From Thiocystis violascens DSM 198 (lineage in GTDB: Bacteria > Pseudomonadota > Gammaproteobacteria > Chromatiales > Chromatiaceae), in assembly GCF_000227745.2 (NCBI RefSeq), contig NC_018012.1, positions 3,593,412 to 3,657,411 on the forward strand: 64,000 nucleotides of DNA. The letters are read 5' to 3'. Both the position numbers and the translations under genes were made by a program. This document shows positions 46,036 to 57,790 of the stretch, one piece after another. Every line of letters starts with the position of its first letter. Position 1 is the stretch's first letter. The notes under the pieces are model-generated. The model saw only the letters and a list, made by a program, of their open reading frames with translations. It was not told the DNA's origin and made no database searches.

Positions 46036-46731
46036 ATGATCGCTGCAAACATTGAATCCCATCTGCAACAGGTGCGCGCGCGCATCCAGGCCGCCTGCGC
46101 GCGCGCGGGCCGCCCTCCCGAGCAAGTCGCACTGATCGCCGTCAGCAAGAAGCAATCCGCCGACGCCATCCGCGCCGCTTACCAGTTAGGACAGCGTGCC
46201 TTCGGCGAAAGTTATGTCCAGGAGGCGCTCGACAAGATGGCCCAACTGACCGACCTGGATATCGAATGGCACTTCATCGGCCGCGTGCAGGCCAACAAGA
46301 CGCGTCAGATCGCGACCCATTTCGACTGGGTGCACAGCCTGGCGGATCCCGCGCATGCGCGTCGCCTGAACGCGCAGCGCCCTGCCGATGCCCCGCCGCT
46401 GAAGGTCTGTCTTGAGGTCAATCTGAGCGGCGAATCCAGTAAGGAAGGTGTCGATCCGGCGGACGTCGCCGATCTGCTCGCCGTCTGCGATGCCTTGACC
46501 GGTCTGCGCGTGCGCGGACTCATGACCCTGCCCGCCCCGACCGAGGATGAAGCGGTGCAGCGTCAACCCTTCGCGGCACTGCGCAACCTGCGCGACCGGC
46601 TCGCCACGCCGGCGCGCCCGCTCTCCTGTCTGTCCATGGGGATGTCCGACGATCTGGAGGCCGCGATTCTGGAAGGGGCGACCTTCGTTCGCATCGGCAC
46701 GGCGATCTTTGGGCCGCGCCCGTATAATTGA
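46036..46731 (+). CDS. yggS: YggS family pyridoxal phosphate homeostasis protein
   Basis: A PLP-binding protein of the PROSC family that controls the free PLP pool; no enzyme activity is known. The 231-residue protein has the PLP-lysine block LIAVSKKQSADAI, IEWHFIGRVQANKTR (the HFIG-Q motif), VCLEVNLSGESSKEG, GLRVRGLMTLPAP and LSMGMSDDLEAAI. It is followed by proC, a near-universal neighbour. Confidence 0.95.
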   Translation: MIAANIESHLQQVRARIQAACARAGRPPEQVALIAVSKKQSADAIRAAYQLGQRAFGESYVQEALDKMAQLTDLDIEWHFIGRVQANKTRQIATHFDWVHSLADPAHARRLNAQRPADAPPLKVCLEVNLSGESSKEGVDPADVADLLAVCDALTGLRVRGLMTLPAPTEDEAVQRQPFAALRNLRDRLATPARPLSCLSMGMSDDLEAAILEGATFVRIGTAIFGPRPYN

Positions 46732-46790
46732 GCATCAGGCGTCGATCAGGCATCGCGCCGCCCATTCCGTTTCACGTTTCCGGGGTTGAT

Positions 46791-47621
46791 ATGACCACAG
46801 CCAGAATCGCCTTCATCGGTGGCGGCAACATGGCCACCAGCCTGATCGCCGGCCTGACCGCCGACGGCCACGCGCCAGATACCATCCAGGTCGCCGATCC
46901 GAGTCAGGAGCGTCGGGAGACGCTTCAAGCCAGCTTCGGTGTGCGCGCCTTCGCCAATAACGCCGAGGCCATCGCCAACGCGGAGACACTCGTACTCTGC
47001 GTCAAACCGCAGATGGCGGCACAGGTCTGTACCGACATCGCCGCCGCGGTGACCGCCGCCCAACCGCTGATCATTTCGGTGATGGCTGGCGTCCCCGAGC
47101 AGGCCATGCAACGCTGGTTCGGCGCCCCGCTGCCGGTGGTGCGCGCCATGCCGAACACCCCGGCGATGGTGCAGACCGGCGCCATCGGACTGCATGCCAG
47201 CCCGGAGGTCGACGCCGAGGGTCGCAATCGCGCCGAGACCATCCTGCGCGCCGCCGGACTCATCCGCTGGGTCGAGGACGAGGCCCGTATCGATGCGGTG
47301 ACCGCCATCTCCGGCAGCGGTCCCGCCTATTTCTTTCTCTTCATGGAAGCGTTGGAAGCGGCTGGCATCGAACTCGGTCTCGACCCGCAGACCGCGCGTC
47401 TGCTGACCATCCAGACCGCCTTGGGCGCGGCCAAGATGGCGATGGAAAGCGCCGCCCCGCCGTCGCGCCTGCGTGAACAGGTTACCTCGCCGGGGGGAAC
47501 TACCGAGCGTGCGCTCGCGGTGTTTCAGGAAGCGGACCTGCATGCGCTCGTGGCGCGCGCCGCTAGGGCAGCGCGTGATCGGGCCGCCGACATCTCACAG
47601 ACCCTTTCGGAGCAACCATGA
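46791..47621 (+). CDS. proC: Pyrroline-5-carboxylate reductase
   Basis: Reduces pyrroline-5-carboxylate to proline with NAD(P)H. The 276-residue protein begins with a Rossmann motif, IAFIGGGNMATSLIAGL, and has VVRAMPNTPAMV, the signature VTAISGSGPAYFFLFMEAL and REQVTSPGGTTERAL. The start at 46791 is after GGGG; a longer frame (46728) adds 21 unrelated residues. It overlaps the yggT start by ATGA. Confidence 0.96.
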   Translation: MTTARIAFIGGGNMATSLIAGLTADGHAPDTIQVADPSQERRETLQASFGVRAFANNAEAIANAETLVLCVKPQMAAQVCTDIAAAVTAAQPLIISVMAGVPEQAMQRWFGAPLPVVRAMPNTPAMVQTGAIGLHASPEVDAEGRNRAETILRAAGLIRWVEDEARIDAVTAISGSGPAYFFLFMEALEAAGIELGLDPQTARLLTIQTALGAAKMAMESAAPPSRLREQVTSPGGTTERALAVFQEADLHALVARAARAARDRAADISQTLSEQP

Positions 47622-48190
47622 CTGGTTCCTATCTGCTCGACCCGCTTGTCTTCCTGATCCAGACTCTGTTTGGTCTCTATACCGCCGTGGTGGCGATCCG
47701 GTTTCTGCTGCAATGGGCGCGGGCGGATTTCTACAATCCCATTTCGCAGTTCGTGGTCAAGGTCACCACGCCCGTGCTGCGTCCGCTGCGTCAGATCATT
47801 CCCGGCTATGGCGGGATGGATTTGGCCGCCTTGGTGCTCGTCTGGCTGCTCACGACCATCGAGTTGGGGATTCTGGCGCTTCTGCTCGGCCTCGATCGCC
47901 CCTTCATGGCCTTTGGCTGGGCGGTCCCTAGCGTTGTCGAACTCTTCATCAATCTCTTTCTGTTCGCGATCCTGATCCGGGTCATCCTGAGTTGGGTCAG
48001 TCCCGATCCTTACAACCCGGCGGTTGCGCTGCTGACCCGACTCACCGACCCCGTCATGCGTCCGGCGCAACGGTTGATCAAACCCATCGGCGGGATCGAC
48101 CTTTCGCCCATGCTGGTCCTCATCGGCCTGACCCTGCTCAACATGCTGCTGATTCCGCCGCTCAAATGGATCGTCGGCAGTCCCTTCTGA
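47618..48190 (+). CDS. yggT: YggT family membrane protein
   Basis: A 190-residue inner-membrane protein with two YGGT domains, each with a pair of helices and the motif RFLLQWARADFYNPISQFVVKVTTPVLRPLRQIIP in the first and RVILSWVSPDPYNPAVALLTRLTDPVMRPAQRLI in the second. Its role is unclear; E. coli YggT has been linked to osmotic-shock tolerance. It is translationally coupled to proC and followed by yggU after 12 bases. Confidence 0.94.
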   Translation: MTGSYLLDPLVFLIQTLFGLYTAVVAIRFLLQWARADFYNPISQFVVKVTTPVLRPLRQIIPGYGGMDLAALVLVWLLTTIELGILALLLGLDRPFMAFGWAVPSVVELFINLFLFAILIRVILSWVSPDPYNPAVALLTRLTDPVMRPAQRLIKPIGGIDLSPMLVLIGLTLLNMLLIPPLKWIVGSPF

Positions 48191-48202
48191 GGGAAGAATG
48201 GG

Positions 48203-48493
48203 ATGTCCTGGTATCGCTGGAACGGCGAGGATCTGGAACTGTCGCTACGCGTGCAGCCGCGCGCCCCTCGGGATGGCTTTGTCGGCCCCGATCCGGGCGG
48301 AGACTATTATCGCGTTCGCATCCAGTCGCCGCCGGTCGATGGCAAGGGAACGGAGTCGTTGAAGCGATTCATCGCCGCAGCCTTTGGCGTGCCGCCCTCG
48401 CGGGTGACGATCCTCAGTGGCGAGCATGCTCGCTATAAGCGGCTGCGGATCGAGAGCCCAAGGCTGTTTCCGATCCCGGTGGATGCGGCTTGA
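48203..48493 (+). CDS. yggU: DUF167 (YggU) family protein
   Basis: A small conserved protein of unknown function. The 96 residues contain LRVQPRAPRDGFVG, YYRVRIQSPPVDGKGTESLKRFIAAAFGVPPSRVTILSGEHARYKRLRIE, which is the whole family core. It ends the block rph-rdgB-yggS-proC-yggT-yggU. A perfect 13-bp hairpin directly follows its stop. Confidence 0.94.
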   Translation: MSWYRWNGEDLELSLRVQPRAPRDGFVGPDPGGDYYRVRIQSPPVDGKGTESLKRFIAAAFGVPPSRVTILSGEHARYKRLRIESPRLFPIPVDAA

Positions 48494-48495
48494 CG

Positions 48496-48525
48496 TTCTC
48501 TTTTGACTTCCCAGTCAAAAGAGAA
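48496..48525. terminator. Perfect 13-bp hairpin between yggU and the SafE-like gene
   Basis: Arms TTCTCTTTTGACT (48496-48508) and its complement (48513-48525) enclose a 4-base loop. It starts two bases after the yggU stop and lies 58 bases past the 3' end of the convergent gene, so it may end transcription from both sides. The T-rich arm itself gives U-rich sequence, but there is no separate T tract. Confidence 0.7.
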
Positions 48526-48582
48526 GTGTCAAAATAGCAAGGAAAAACCGAGGATTCCGGGGGCGCCGACCACTCAACACGG

Positions 48583-50999
<2,417 letters not shown>

Positions 51000-52501
51000 A
51001 ACATTGAAAACCGCTCGAACGCCTGCTCGCAAGCGACTCGATGTCCAGGGTTTCAGGCCCCAGTCTTCATCGCCTGTTGTCTTCATCGATCCGGGGCCAA
51101 ACCTGGTCCAGTTTTTTGTCGGAGTCGGCGCGGCTCTCTCGCCGGCCTATCGCCCGGTTTTTTTTTCGCGCCAGGTGAAAAGCCGCAGTTTGCTGCGCCG
51201 GCTAGGTCAGGACGTGTATCCGCGGCGGCGCTCAGGCAGCGTCGAAAGCTGGCCGGAGGGCATCCGAATCGACCCGGAACAACTCATCGCGCGACTCCGC
51301 AAGGCGTCTGACCGAGAACTGGTGCGGCAGCGTGCGCCAGTCTTCTGCTGGCTGGTTCGGGAGTTGGACCGCTTCCTCGAAGCGATACGGCCGAGCGGCG
51401 TTTTCCTCTGGAACGGATCGGGGCTCGCCGCGGCCACGACCGAGCAGTTGGCCAGGGCACGAGGCATCCCGCTTCTGTTTGGAGAAAATGGCTATCTGCC
51501 GAACACCTTGCAGCTCGATCCCAAGGGCGTCAACGCCTTCGCTTCCATCGGTTTGCAGATGCGTCTTGCCGACATTCAGGTTCTCCGCTATTCCGAGCAG
51601 CAGCTTCAGGAGTTCGATTCACTGATCGCCGGCTATCGTTCCGGCCAGCCTTCAATCCGTTCGGAGCCACAGGGCGGCAGGATTCGTCCATCCTTGACGG
51701 CCTATCTCATCCAGAGCTGGATCGACTGGCGGCAACGCCCCCGCTCGATCCGAGCCAACACGCTCATCCCGCGGAGCATGCCCGTGCTACCCGAGCGATT
51801 CGTCTTCTTTCCGCTCCAGGTGAGAAACGACAGCCAATTGATTGTCCATTCGCCGCTGTATGGAAACCGGCTCGACGCAGCCATTGGCGACCTCGTTCAG
51901 GCATTGCGCGAGATCGATCCCGCATTGAGACTGGTGGTCAAACTCCATCCCGCGGATCTCAAAAAAACCGATTACGATCCCGTGGCGCGCGCTTTTCCAG
52001 AGGTTGTCTGGGTTGGCGGCGGCGATGTGCGGACAATCCTGAAACGGGCCGACTGTGTCATCACCGTGAACTCGACGGTCGGGATCGAGGGCATGATTTT
52101 CGGCAAGCCGGTCGTGACGCTGGGACAGAACTTCTATGTACGCGAGGGATTGGTGTATCCCGTTCGAGACCGCGACGCGTTGACGCCCCAACTCCGGCGC
52201 GCCTTACGCGAGCCACTGAACGAGGCGTTGGTCGGTCAATACCTGCGCTATCTGTATTTCTTCGCCTTCGTGCATGCGCACTGGCGGGACCATTCGCCCG
52301 AATCGGTCCGAAATCTGGCCGAGCGGATGGTCGAAATCATCCGGCAACAGACAACGTCAGGCGTTGGCGCATAAAGAAACATAAGGTTAGGATGCGTCAT
52401 CAATTCTTTACCTGACTTAGCAAGTTTCTTCAGCCGGGCCATTATTTTCCCGAGACATGGCGCACAGGTGGGCTACCACAGCTCGCGGAGGATCCTCGCT
52501 C

Positions 52502-52925
52502 ATGCCGACGAATCGCATCCAATTCCAACCGGGCTTGTCGCTGCCGGCGTTTTATGAGCAGTTCGGCACCGAAGCTCAATGCGAGGCGGCACTGGAGCGG
52601 ATCCGTTGGCCCGATGGGTTTTGTTTCCCCAAGTGCGGCCACCATCACGTCGATATCCTCCATGTCGGTGCCCACAAAACCTTTCAATGCCAAGTGTGCC
52701 GGACGTAAACCTCGCTGATCGCGGGCACCCTGTTTCAGAGCACCCATTTGGCGCTGCGCATCTGGTTTCTGGCGATCTATTTGATCAGCCAGGTAAGACC
52801 GGTCTGTCGGTCTTCGCCATGAAACGCCAGTTGGGCGTCAGCTACCCGACCGTTTGGCTGATCCGGCGCAAGCCTGATGCAGGCGATGGCCGAGCGCGAG
52901 AGCGCCTATACGCTCAGAGGTTGTG
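52502..52925 (+). pseudogene. Broken IS1595-family transposase
   Basis: The frame begins PTNRIQFQPGLSLPAFYEQFGTEAQCEAALERIRWPDGFCFPKCG and has the zinc-ribbon pattern of IS1595 transposases (CFPKCG ... FQCQVC). A TAA at 52706-52708 stops it, the reading then continues as TSLIAGTLFQSTHLALRIWFLAIYLISQ, shifts phase to FAMKRQLGVSYPTVWLIRR, and shifts again to LMQAMAERESAYTLRG before sequence is lost. The nonsense codon is probably a CAA-to-TAA change. At least two frameshifts and a 3' truncation show it is dead. Confidence 0.85.
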
Positions 52926-53311
52926 AAGAATTCGAGTACCGCCTGTAGAAGCCAGCAGAGCGTGATCGATCACGCCGGTCGGCACCGGGGTTCTTCGGCT
53001 TGGGCACCGGAGCATGGATCGTGGTATGCGCGGCGGCTTGCTCGCTTTGCTCATGGGCCGGGTAGCCGCCGTCGACCAGCCACTCATCGGGGGGCTTGCC
53101 ATAGCGCCCGCCGACCTGTTCGATCATCGGGCTCGGTTGCACCATGTCGGTGCTGACGGTGGCGGCTTCGCTCCCGACGATGACCTGCGTCTCGGTGTCG
53201 GTGCTGAACGGCTCGCTCGACCCAGGCTCACACCAGACGCGCCCAGTGCCCCTCGGACAGGAGCGATTCCAGATCGCTTGCGCGCAGTTCCAGCTGCGTT
53301 CGGTTGGGCAT
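52926..53311 (-). pseudogene. Broken IS1182-family transposase (internal deletion)
   Basis: On the minus strand MPNRTQLELRASDLESLLSEGHWARLV starts near 53311, which is an IS1182-type N terminus, followed after a break by FSTDTETQVIVGSEAATVSTDMVQPSPMIEQVGGRYGKPPDEWLVDGGYPAHEQSEQAAAHTT, a core segment of the catalytic domain with the second Asp (VDGGY). The middle of the protein is missing and the C-terminal part is cut near 52926. Confidence 0.8.
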
Positions 53312-53388
53312 CCGCACCCGGCCAACCCCGCTGCCAGCGTAAGCGGTCTCTACGCGGCGTCCTTGCTCAGGAGCGCAGGTGATGCAAG

Positions 53389-53613
53389 TCAGAGCGCAGC
53401 GGGTTGTGCGCGGAAGTGCTGCTTCCACAGCCGCAGGATGAGCAAGTGGACCTCGGAGGCGCGATGGCGGTCGATGCGCTGGAGCAGGTCGACGAGGTCG
53501 TCGTAGGGGGCAATGTCGTGCAGGCGGCAGGTGACGATGAGGCTTTGCAGGGTGGCCACCGCCTCGGCGCCGACCTCGGTCAAACAGAACATCCAGTTCT
53601 TCCGACCCAAGGG
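53389..53613 (-). pseudogene. C-terminal fragment of IS66-family transposase (TnpC)
   Basis: Minus-strand sequence [67 protein letters not shown] matches the typical C terminus of IS66 TnpC. The upstream part is absent: at about 53613 the sequence switches to IS21 material on the other strand. So an IS66 remnant and an IS21 remnant are joined directly. Confidence 0.85.
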
Positions 53614-53802
53614 GATCGGCCGCAGATCACCAGCCAGCTTCCGGTTGACCATTGGCACGACTTGATCGGGGATCCCACTCTCGCCGACGCGATCCTCGAT
53701 CGTCTGGTCCACAACGCCGACCGGATCACCCTCAACGGCGAGTCGATGCGCAAACGCCACGCCCGGACGTTGACGCCGGCCGGATCCGCCGCGTACCAAT
53801 GA
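53614..53802 (+). pseudogene. C-terminal fragment of IS21 helper ATPase IstB
   Basis: Reads [46 protein letters not shown], the C-terminal sensor region of IstB-type AAA+ helper proteins of IS21 elements. The Walker motifs and everything before the ITSQLP segment are missing. After its stop, two copies of GGTGGCCGAATG (near 53850 and 53900) look like parts of IS21 terminal repeats. Confidence 0.85.
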
Positions 53803-53944
53803 CCCGCCTGCGTCGCTTCGCTCCGACTGCCCCGGTCGAATCGCCGTGGAACGGGTGGCCGAATGCCGCTGGAATCGCCGGCCGGATGTTGCTGCAACAG
53901 GTGGCCGAATGGCGTGGAATGCGCATTTGCGCGCGAAAAATGAT
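53803..53944. other. Remnant of an IS21-type right end
   Basis: After the IstB fragment, the sequence contains two spaced copies of GGTGGCCGAATG, plus related GGCCGGATG, reminiscent of the multiple terminal repeats of IS21 elements. It ends at the 10-bp target site GTTCGCGCCG of the IS4 element. No gene. Confidence 0.45.
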
Positions 53945-55149
53945 GTTCGCGCCGCTCATCACCTATCACATTCTGGCAAACTGCCGCTCAGTCGATGTTG
54001 AGGTGATTGAGGATCATGGGAAGCGTCAAACGATTGGCTGATGAAGTGGCGTGCGGGCTGCGCGAGGTGCACCCGCGTCTGCGCAAGACGGTGGTGAGCA
54101 AGCTGGCGTTGGCGGTCGGGGCGATGATCGAAGGCCAAACCCCGAACACGGTGGAGTTGGCCAATCTGCTGCCCTTGGACACCGAGCGGCAGGACATGCG
54201 CGAGCAATGGCTGAGGCGTTTGCTGAAGAATCCGCGGTTGGGTCCGGGAATGGTGATTGAGCCCTTTGCACGAGCGGAGTTGGCGAAGGCGGCCAGCCAT
54301 GGTCAGACGGTGTTGTTGAGCCTGGACCAAACCGATTTGGGTGATCGGATGGCGCTGCTGATGGTGGCGTTGCGGGTGGGTGATCGCGCGATACCGCTGG
54401 CGTGGCGGGCTGAGGAAGGGGCGGCCAATCTCGGCTTCGCGGGCCAGCAGGTGGTGTTGGAGCCGCTCCTGGCCTGGCTGCCGTCCGGGGCGCGCGTGCT
54501 GCTATCGGCGGACCGGTTCTATCCGTCGGCGGGCCTGTTCGGGTGGCTCCAAGCCCGGGGCTGGAGCGACCGGCTGCGCCTGAAGAGCAACGTGCTAACG
54601 GATACCGGGCAGGGCGATGAGACGACGACGGGCGCGTTGGCACACGGGGTGACGGAACGTTACTTCACCGGTGTGCGCCTGTTTGCGCAGGGGGTGATCA
54701 CGAACCTCGGGATCCTGCACGAGGATGGCCACCCCGAGCCGTGGATCATTGCCATGGACGCCGCCCCGACACGGGCAAGCGTGCTTGACGACGCTGCTCG
54801 CTGGGCCATCGAACCGATGTTCTCCGACGTCAAGGGCCGGGGCTTCGACTTGGAGGATTCGCAACTCCAGCATGCCGAGCGTTTGGAGCGACTGGTGCTC
54901 ATCATGGCCTTGGCCATGTACTGGTGTGTTCGCGCCGGCCGAGACGAGGGGCTGAACGATCCGACACCACTCGAAAAAAAGTCCAGGCGCAGAACGACCC
55001 CGCGCATTGGAGCTTCAGGAAACTCTATCGTAGCCTGGTCTCGTGGTTCACGCGCGGCCTGCGCCGTCTGAAGCGGTGCCTTCAAAACGACCTCCCGTTG
55101 CCCGCTTTTCATGCCCGTGAGTAACTGATAGGTGATGAGGTTCGCGCCG
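53945..55149 (+). mobile_element. IS4-family insertion sequence with 10-bp target duplication
   Basis: Terminal inverted repeats CTCATCACCTATCA (53955-53968) and TGATAGGTGATGAG (55126-55139) are perfect over 14 bases. They are flanked by GTTCGCGCCG on both sides (53945-53954 and 55140-55149), a 10-bp direct repeat as expected for IS4-type insertion. The element is 1185 bp (53955-55139) and structurally complete, unlike the older remnants to its left. Confidence 0.92.
54016..55124 (+). CDS. IS4-family transposase, with -1 frameshift at an A7 run
   Basis: The zero frame codes for about 350 residues (54016-55071): VLLSLDQTDLGDRM gives the first Asp, ARVLLSADRFY the second, and WAIEPMFSDVKGRGFDLEDSQLQHAERLERL the Glu of the Y-x2-R-x3-E-x6-K-type motif region. 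At 54971-54978 (CTC GAA AAA AAG TCC) an A-AAA-AAG heptamer occurs in phase. Past it, the -1 frame reads VQAQNDPAHWSFRKLYRSLVSWFTRGLRRLKRCLQNDLP and stops at 55124, just before the right terminal repeat, whereas the zero frame reads low-quality sequence. So the ancestral C terminus is in the -1 frame. The shift may be programmed or a recent single-base slip. The ATG at 54016 is preferred to the TTG at 54007. Confidence 0.85.
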
Positions 55150-55194
55150 TTCAGGCGGCGACGTAAGTTCGCGTTTGCTGTCTGAACATGCGGT

Positions 55195-56511
55195 TTAACT
55201 ATCGGCCCGGATCCGCTCACCCCAGACCTGCGCTGCCGCAATCGCCTCAACCGGGTCCAGGCGCGTCGGCATGCCATCGCGGATTACCTGTCGACCCTGG
55301 ATCCAAACCTGGCGAACCTGATGCCGACCCGCCGCGTAGACCAACTGGGATATCGGGCGGTAGAGTGGTTGGGTATGGGCGTCGCGTAGGTCCAGGGCCA
55401 CGAGATCGGCGGATTTTCCAGGCTCCAGCGAACCGATTTCATCCTCAAGCCCTAGTGCGCGCGCACCCTGAATGGTGGCCATGCGTAACGCGGTTGCCGC
55501 CGGGATCGCCGAGGCCGAACCAGCGACGCCTTTCCCGAGCAGGGCCGCAGTGCGCATCTCTCCGAGCAGATCTAGATCGTTGTTGCTGGCCGCGCCGTCC
55601 GTGCCAAGGGCGACGTTGACGCCCGCCGCCAGCAGTTTGGCGACGGGGCAGAAACCGCTCGCGAGCTTGAGATTCGATTCCGGGCAGTGGACGACGTGAG
55701 CGCCGGCACTCGCCAGTCTCGCGATTTCCGTGTCATCGAGTTGAGTCATGTGGACCGCGATCAGGCCTGGTCCGACGAGTCCCAACCGATCGAGCCGCTT
55801 GATCGGGCGCTCTCCATGGTCGCGCAATGACTGGACGATTTCGTCGCGGGTTTCTTGGAGGTGGAGATGGACCGGCACCTCTAGCTCGTCGGCGAGGGTG
55901 CGGATGCGGCGCAGGGGGACATCGGAGACGGCATAGGGCGAATGCGGCGCGAAAGCGATCCGAATCAGCGGATGGTCGCGATAGCGATCCTGAAACGCCA
56001 GCCCACGGGTGATGCAGTCGTCCGCGTCGGCGGCATAGCCGATGGGCGAGTCCAGTACGATCATCCCGATGACGGCGCGCATCCCGGCCTCCGCGGTCAC
56101 CTGGGCGGCGACGTCGGGATGGAAATACATGTCGTTGTAGCAGGTCACGCCGCCACGCAGCATTTCCAGCACCGCCAGCCGGGTACCGTCCCTGACAAAG
56201 CTCGGATCGATCCAGCGGCGCTCCGTGGGCCAGATGTGCTGGTGTAGCCAGGTCATCAAGGGCATGTCGTCCGCGAAGCCGCGCATCAGGGTCATGGCCG
56301 CATGGGTATGCGCGTTGACCAGACCTGGTATCAGGAGATGCCCCTCCAGTTCGATCACCCGCTCCGCCTGAATGGAGCGACGCGCCTCATCCGATGGCAG
56401 CAGGGCCAGGATGCGCCCGTCGGCAATCGCCAGGGCATGATCGGTCAGTTGCCGATTCTCGGAATCCACGGGCAGCACCCATTGAGAATGGATCAACAGT
56501 TCGGCTTGCAT
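55195..56511 (-). CDS. mtaD: 5-methylthioadenosine / S-adenosylhomocysteine deaminase
   Basis: A zinc amidohydrolase that deaminates methylthioadenosine (and related adenosines). The 438-residue protein has [25 protein letters not shown] (His-x-His), [25 protein letters not shown] and [16 protein letters not shown] (metal Asp). The ATG at 56511 follows AAGGAT at seven bases; the longer frame is false. It is divergent to mtnA. In Pseudomonas the same two genes are neighbours and work with a methylthioinosine phosphorylase to return methylthioadenosine to methionine, so an MTA-to-MTI-to-MTR-1-P route is likely here. Confidence 0.94.
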   Translation of the reverse strand: MQAELLIHSQWVLPVDSENRQLTDHALAIADGRILALLPSDEARRSIQAERVIELEGHLLIPGLVNAHTHAAMTLMRGFADDMPLMTWLHQHIWPTERRWIDPSFVRDGTRLAVLEMLRGGVTCYNDMYFHPDVAAQVTAEAGMRAVIGMIVLDSPIGYAADADDCITRGLAFQDRYRDHPLIRIAFAPHSPYAVSDVPLRRIRTLADELEVPVHLHLQETRDEIVQSLRDHGERPIKRLDRLGLVGPGLIAVHMTQLDDTEIARLASAGAHVVHCPESNLKLASGFCPVAKLLAAGVNVALGTDGAASNNDLDLLGEMRTAALLGKGVAGSASAIPAATALRMATIQGARALGLEDEIGSLEPGKSADLVALDLRDAHTQPLYRPISQLVYAAGRHQVRQVWIQGRQVIRDGMPTRLDPVEAIAAAQVWGERIRADS

Positions 56512-56579
56512 CGCTCGATCCTTTGGTTGTGGCGTCGAATAAGAGAGAATGGCGCTCAACTTGCCACATGGAGCCATCG

Positions 56580-57653
56580 ATGAACACCACCAAGCCCACC
56601 CTTCCCACGCCCGACGATGCCGCGCTCTGGTACGAGGATCGACTCTACCTGGCCGATCAGCGCGTGCTGCCCGAACGTGCGGAGTTTCTCTCATACCAGC
56701 AGGCGCCCGAGGTTGCGGAGGCGATTCGCGCGATGGTCGTCCGAGGCGCCCCCGCGATCGGGGTGACCGCGGCCTATGGTGTGGTCCTGGCCGGCCGTGC
56801 CGCCCATGCGACGGCCGGCGTCGGCTGGAAGACGGCGATCGAGGCGGATCTGGAGCGCCTCGCCGCCTCGCGACCGACTGCCGTCAATCTGTTCTGGGCG
56901 ATCCGTCGCATGCGCGCGCTGATCGAGCGTCTTGACACGACCGATCCGACTCCGGCGCTCTTGCGCGAGGCGCTGGCGATTCACGAGGAGGATCGGGCCG
57001 CGAACCACCGTATGGGCGATCTGGGGGCCGAACTGATCGAAGGTCCGACCGACATCGTCACCCATTGCAACGCGGGCGCCATCGCCACCGGCGGTTATGG
57101 CACCGCGCTGGGCGTGGTGCGTAGCGCCTTCGCGGCGGGGAAAATCCGGCGCGTCTACGCCGACGAGACCCGACCCTGGATGCAGGGCGCGCGTCTCACG
57201 GCCTGGGAGCTGATGCATGACGGCATTCCCGTCACCCTCCAGGCGGACGGCGCCGCGGCCAGTCTGATGGCGGGCGGCTCGGTCGGCTGGGTCATCGTCG
57301 GTTCGGATCGCATCGCCGCCAATGGCGACGTGGCGAACAAGATCGGCACCTACGGGTTGGCGGTTCTAGCCCGCTATCACGGGATCAAGGTCATGGTCGC
57401 CGCGCCGACCTCGACGGTGGATATGGAAGTGGCCTCCGGCGCCGAGATCCCGATCGAGGAACGCGATTCCGACGAGTTGCTGAGCTGCGGTGGACGGCGT
57501 CTCGCACCGGCGGGTTGCGTGGCCCGCAATCCGGTCTTCGACGTGACGCCCGCCGCGCTGGTCGACGCCATCGTGACCGAGCGCGGGGTGGTGTTGAATC
57601 CGACGACCGAGAAGATGCGGGCGCTGATGGATAGCTCGATGGGGGAGCGCTGA
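56580..57653 (+). CDS. mtnA: S-methyl-5-thioribose-1-phosphate isomerase
   Basis: Isomerises methylthioribose-1-phosphate to methylthioribulose-1-phosphate in the methionine salvage pathway. The 357-residue protein has [37 protein letters not shown] sequence, [20 protein letters not shown] with the catalytic Cys, [42 protein letters not shown] and PIEERDS. GGAG before the ATG at 56580 supports that start. An alternative ATG at 56568 adds four residues. Confidence 0.95.
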   Translation: MNTTKPTLPTPDDAALWYEDRLYLADQRVLPERAEFLSYQQAPEVAEAIRAMVVRGAPAIGVTAAYGVVLAGRAAHATAGVGWKTAIEADLERLAASRPTAVNLFWAIRRMRALIERLDTTDPTPALLREALAIHEEDRAANHRMGDLGAELIEGPTDIVTHCNAGAIATGGYGTALGVVRSAFAAGKIRRVYADETRPWMQGARLTAWELMHDGIPVTLQADGAAASLMAGGSVGWVIVGSDRIAANGDVANKIGTYGLAVLARYHGIKVMVAAPTSTVDMEVASGAEIPIEERDSDELLSCGGRRLAPAGCVARNPVFDVTPAALVDAIVTERGVVLNPTTEKMRALMDSSMGER

Positions 57654-57673
57654 GGCGGGCGCAGTTGATTTTG

Positions 57674-57733
57674 TCCACGAAAAACACGAAATCCTCGAAA
57701 AAAATTTTCGTGTCTTTTCGTGCTTTTCGTGGA
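57674..57733. repeat. Imperfect 18-bp inverted repeat, AT-rich palindrome
   Basis: Arms TCCACGAAAAACACGAAA (57674-57691) and TTTCGTGCTTTTCGTGGA (57716-57733) match at 17 of 18 bases around a 24-base spacer. It lies between the convergent ends of mtnA and the DUF815 gene and may act as a bidirectional terminator; it also looks like a dispersed repeat, since the arms have internal CACGAAAA repeats. Confidence 0.75.
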
Positions 57734-57790
57734 TGACTCTGGTCGTTGATGCGGTCGCCTTTGAGACGGCATCAATGCGCATTTTCTCGG

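Noticed and set aside
54026..54643. Minus-strand frame of 205 codons in the IS4 element
   Set aside because: Pro/Arg/Ser-rich shadow opposite the transposase; no domain.
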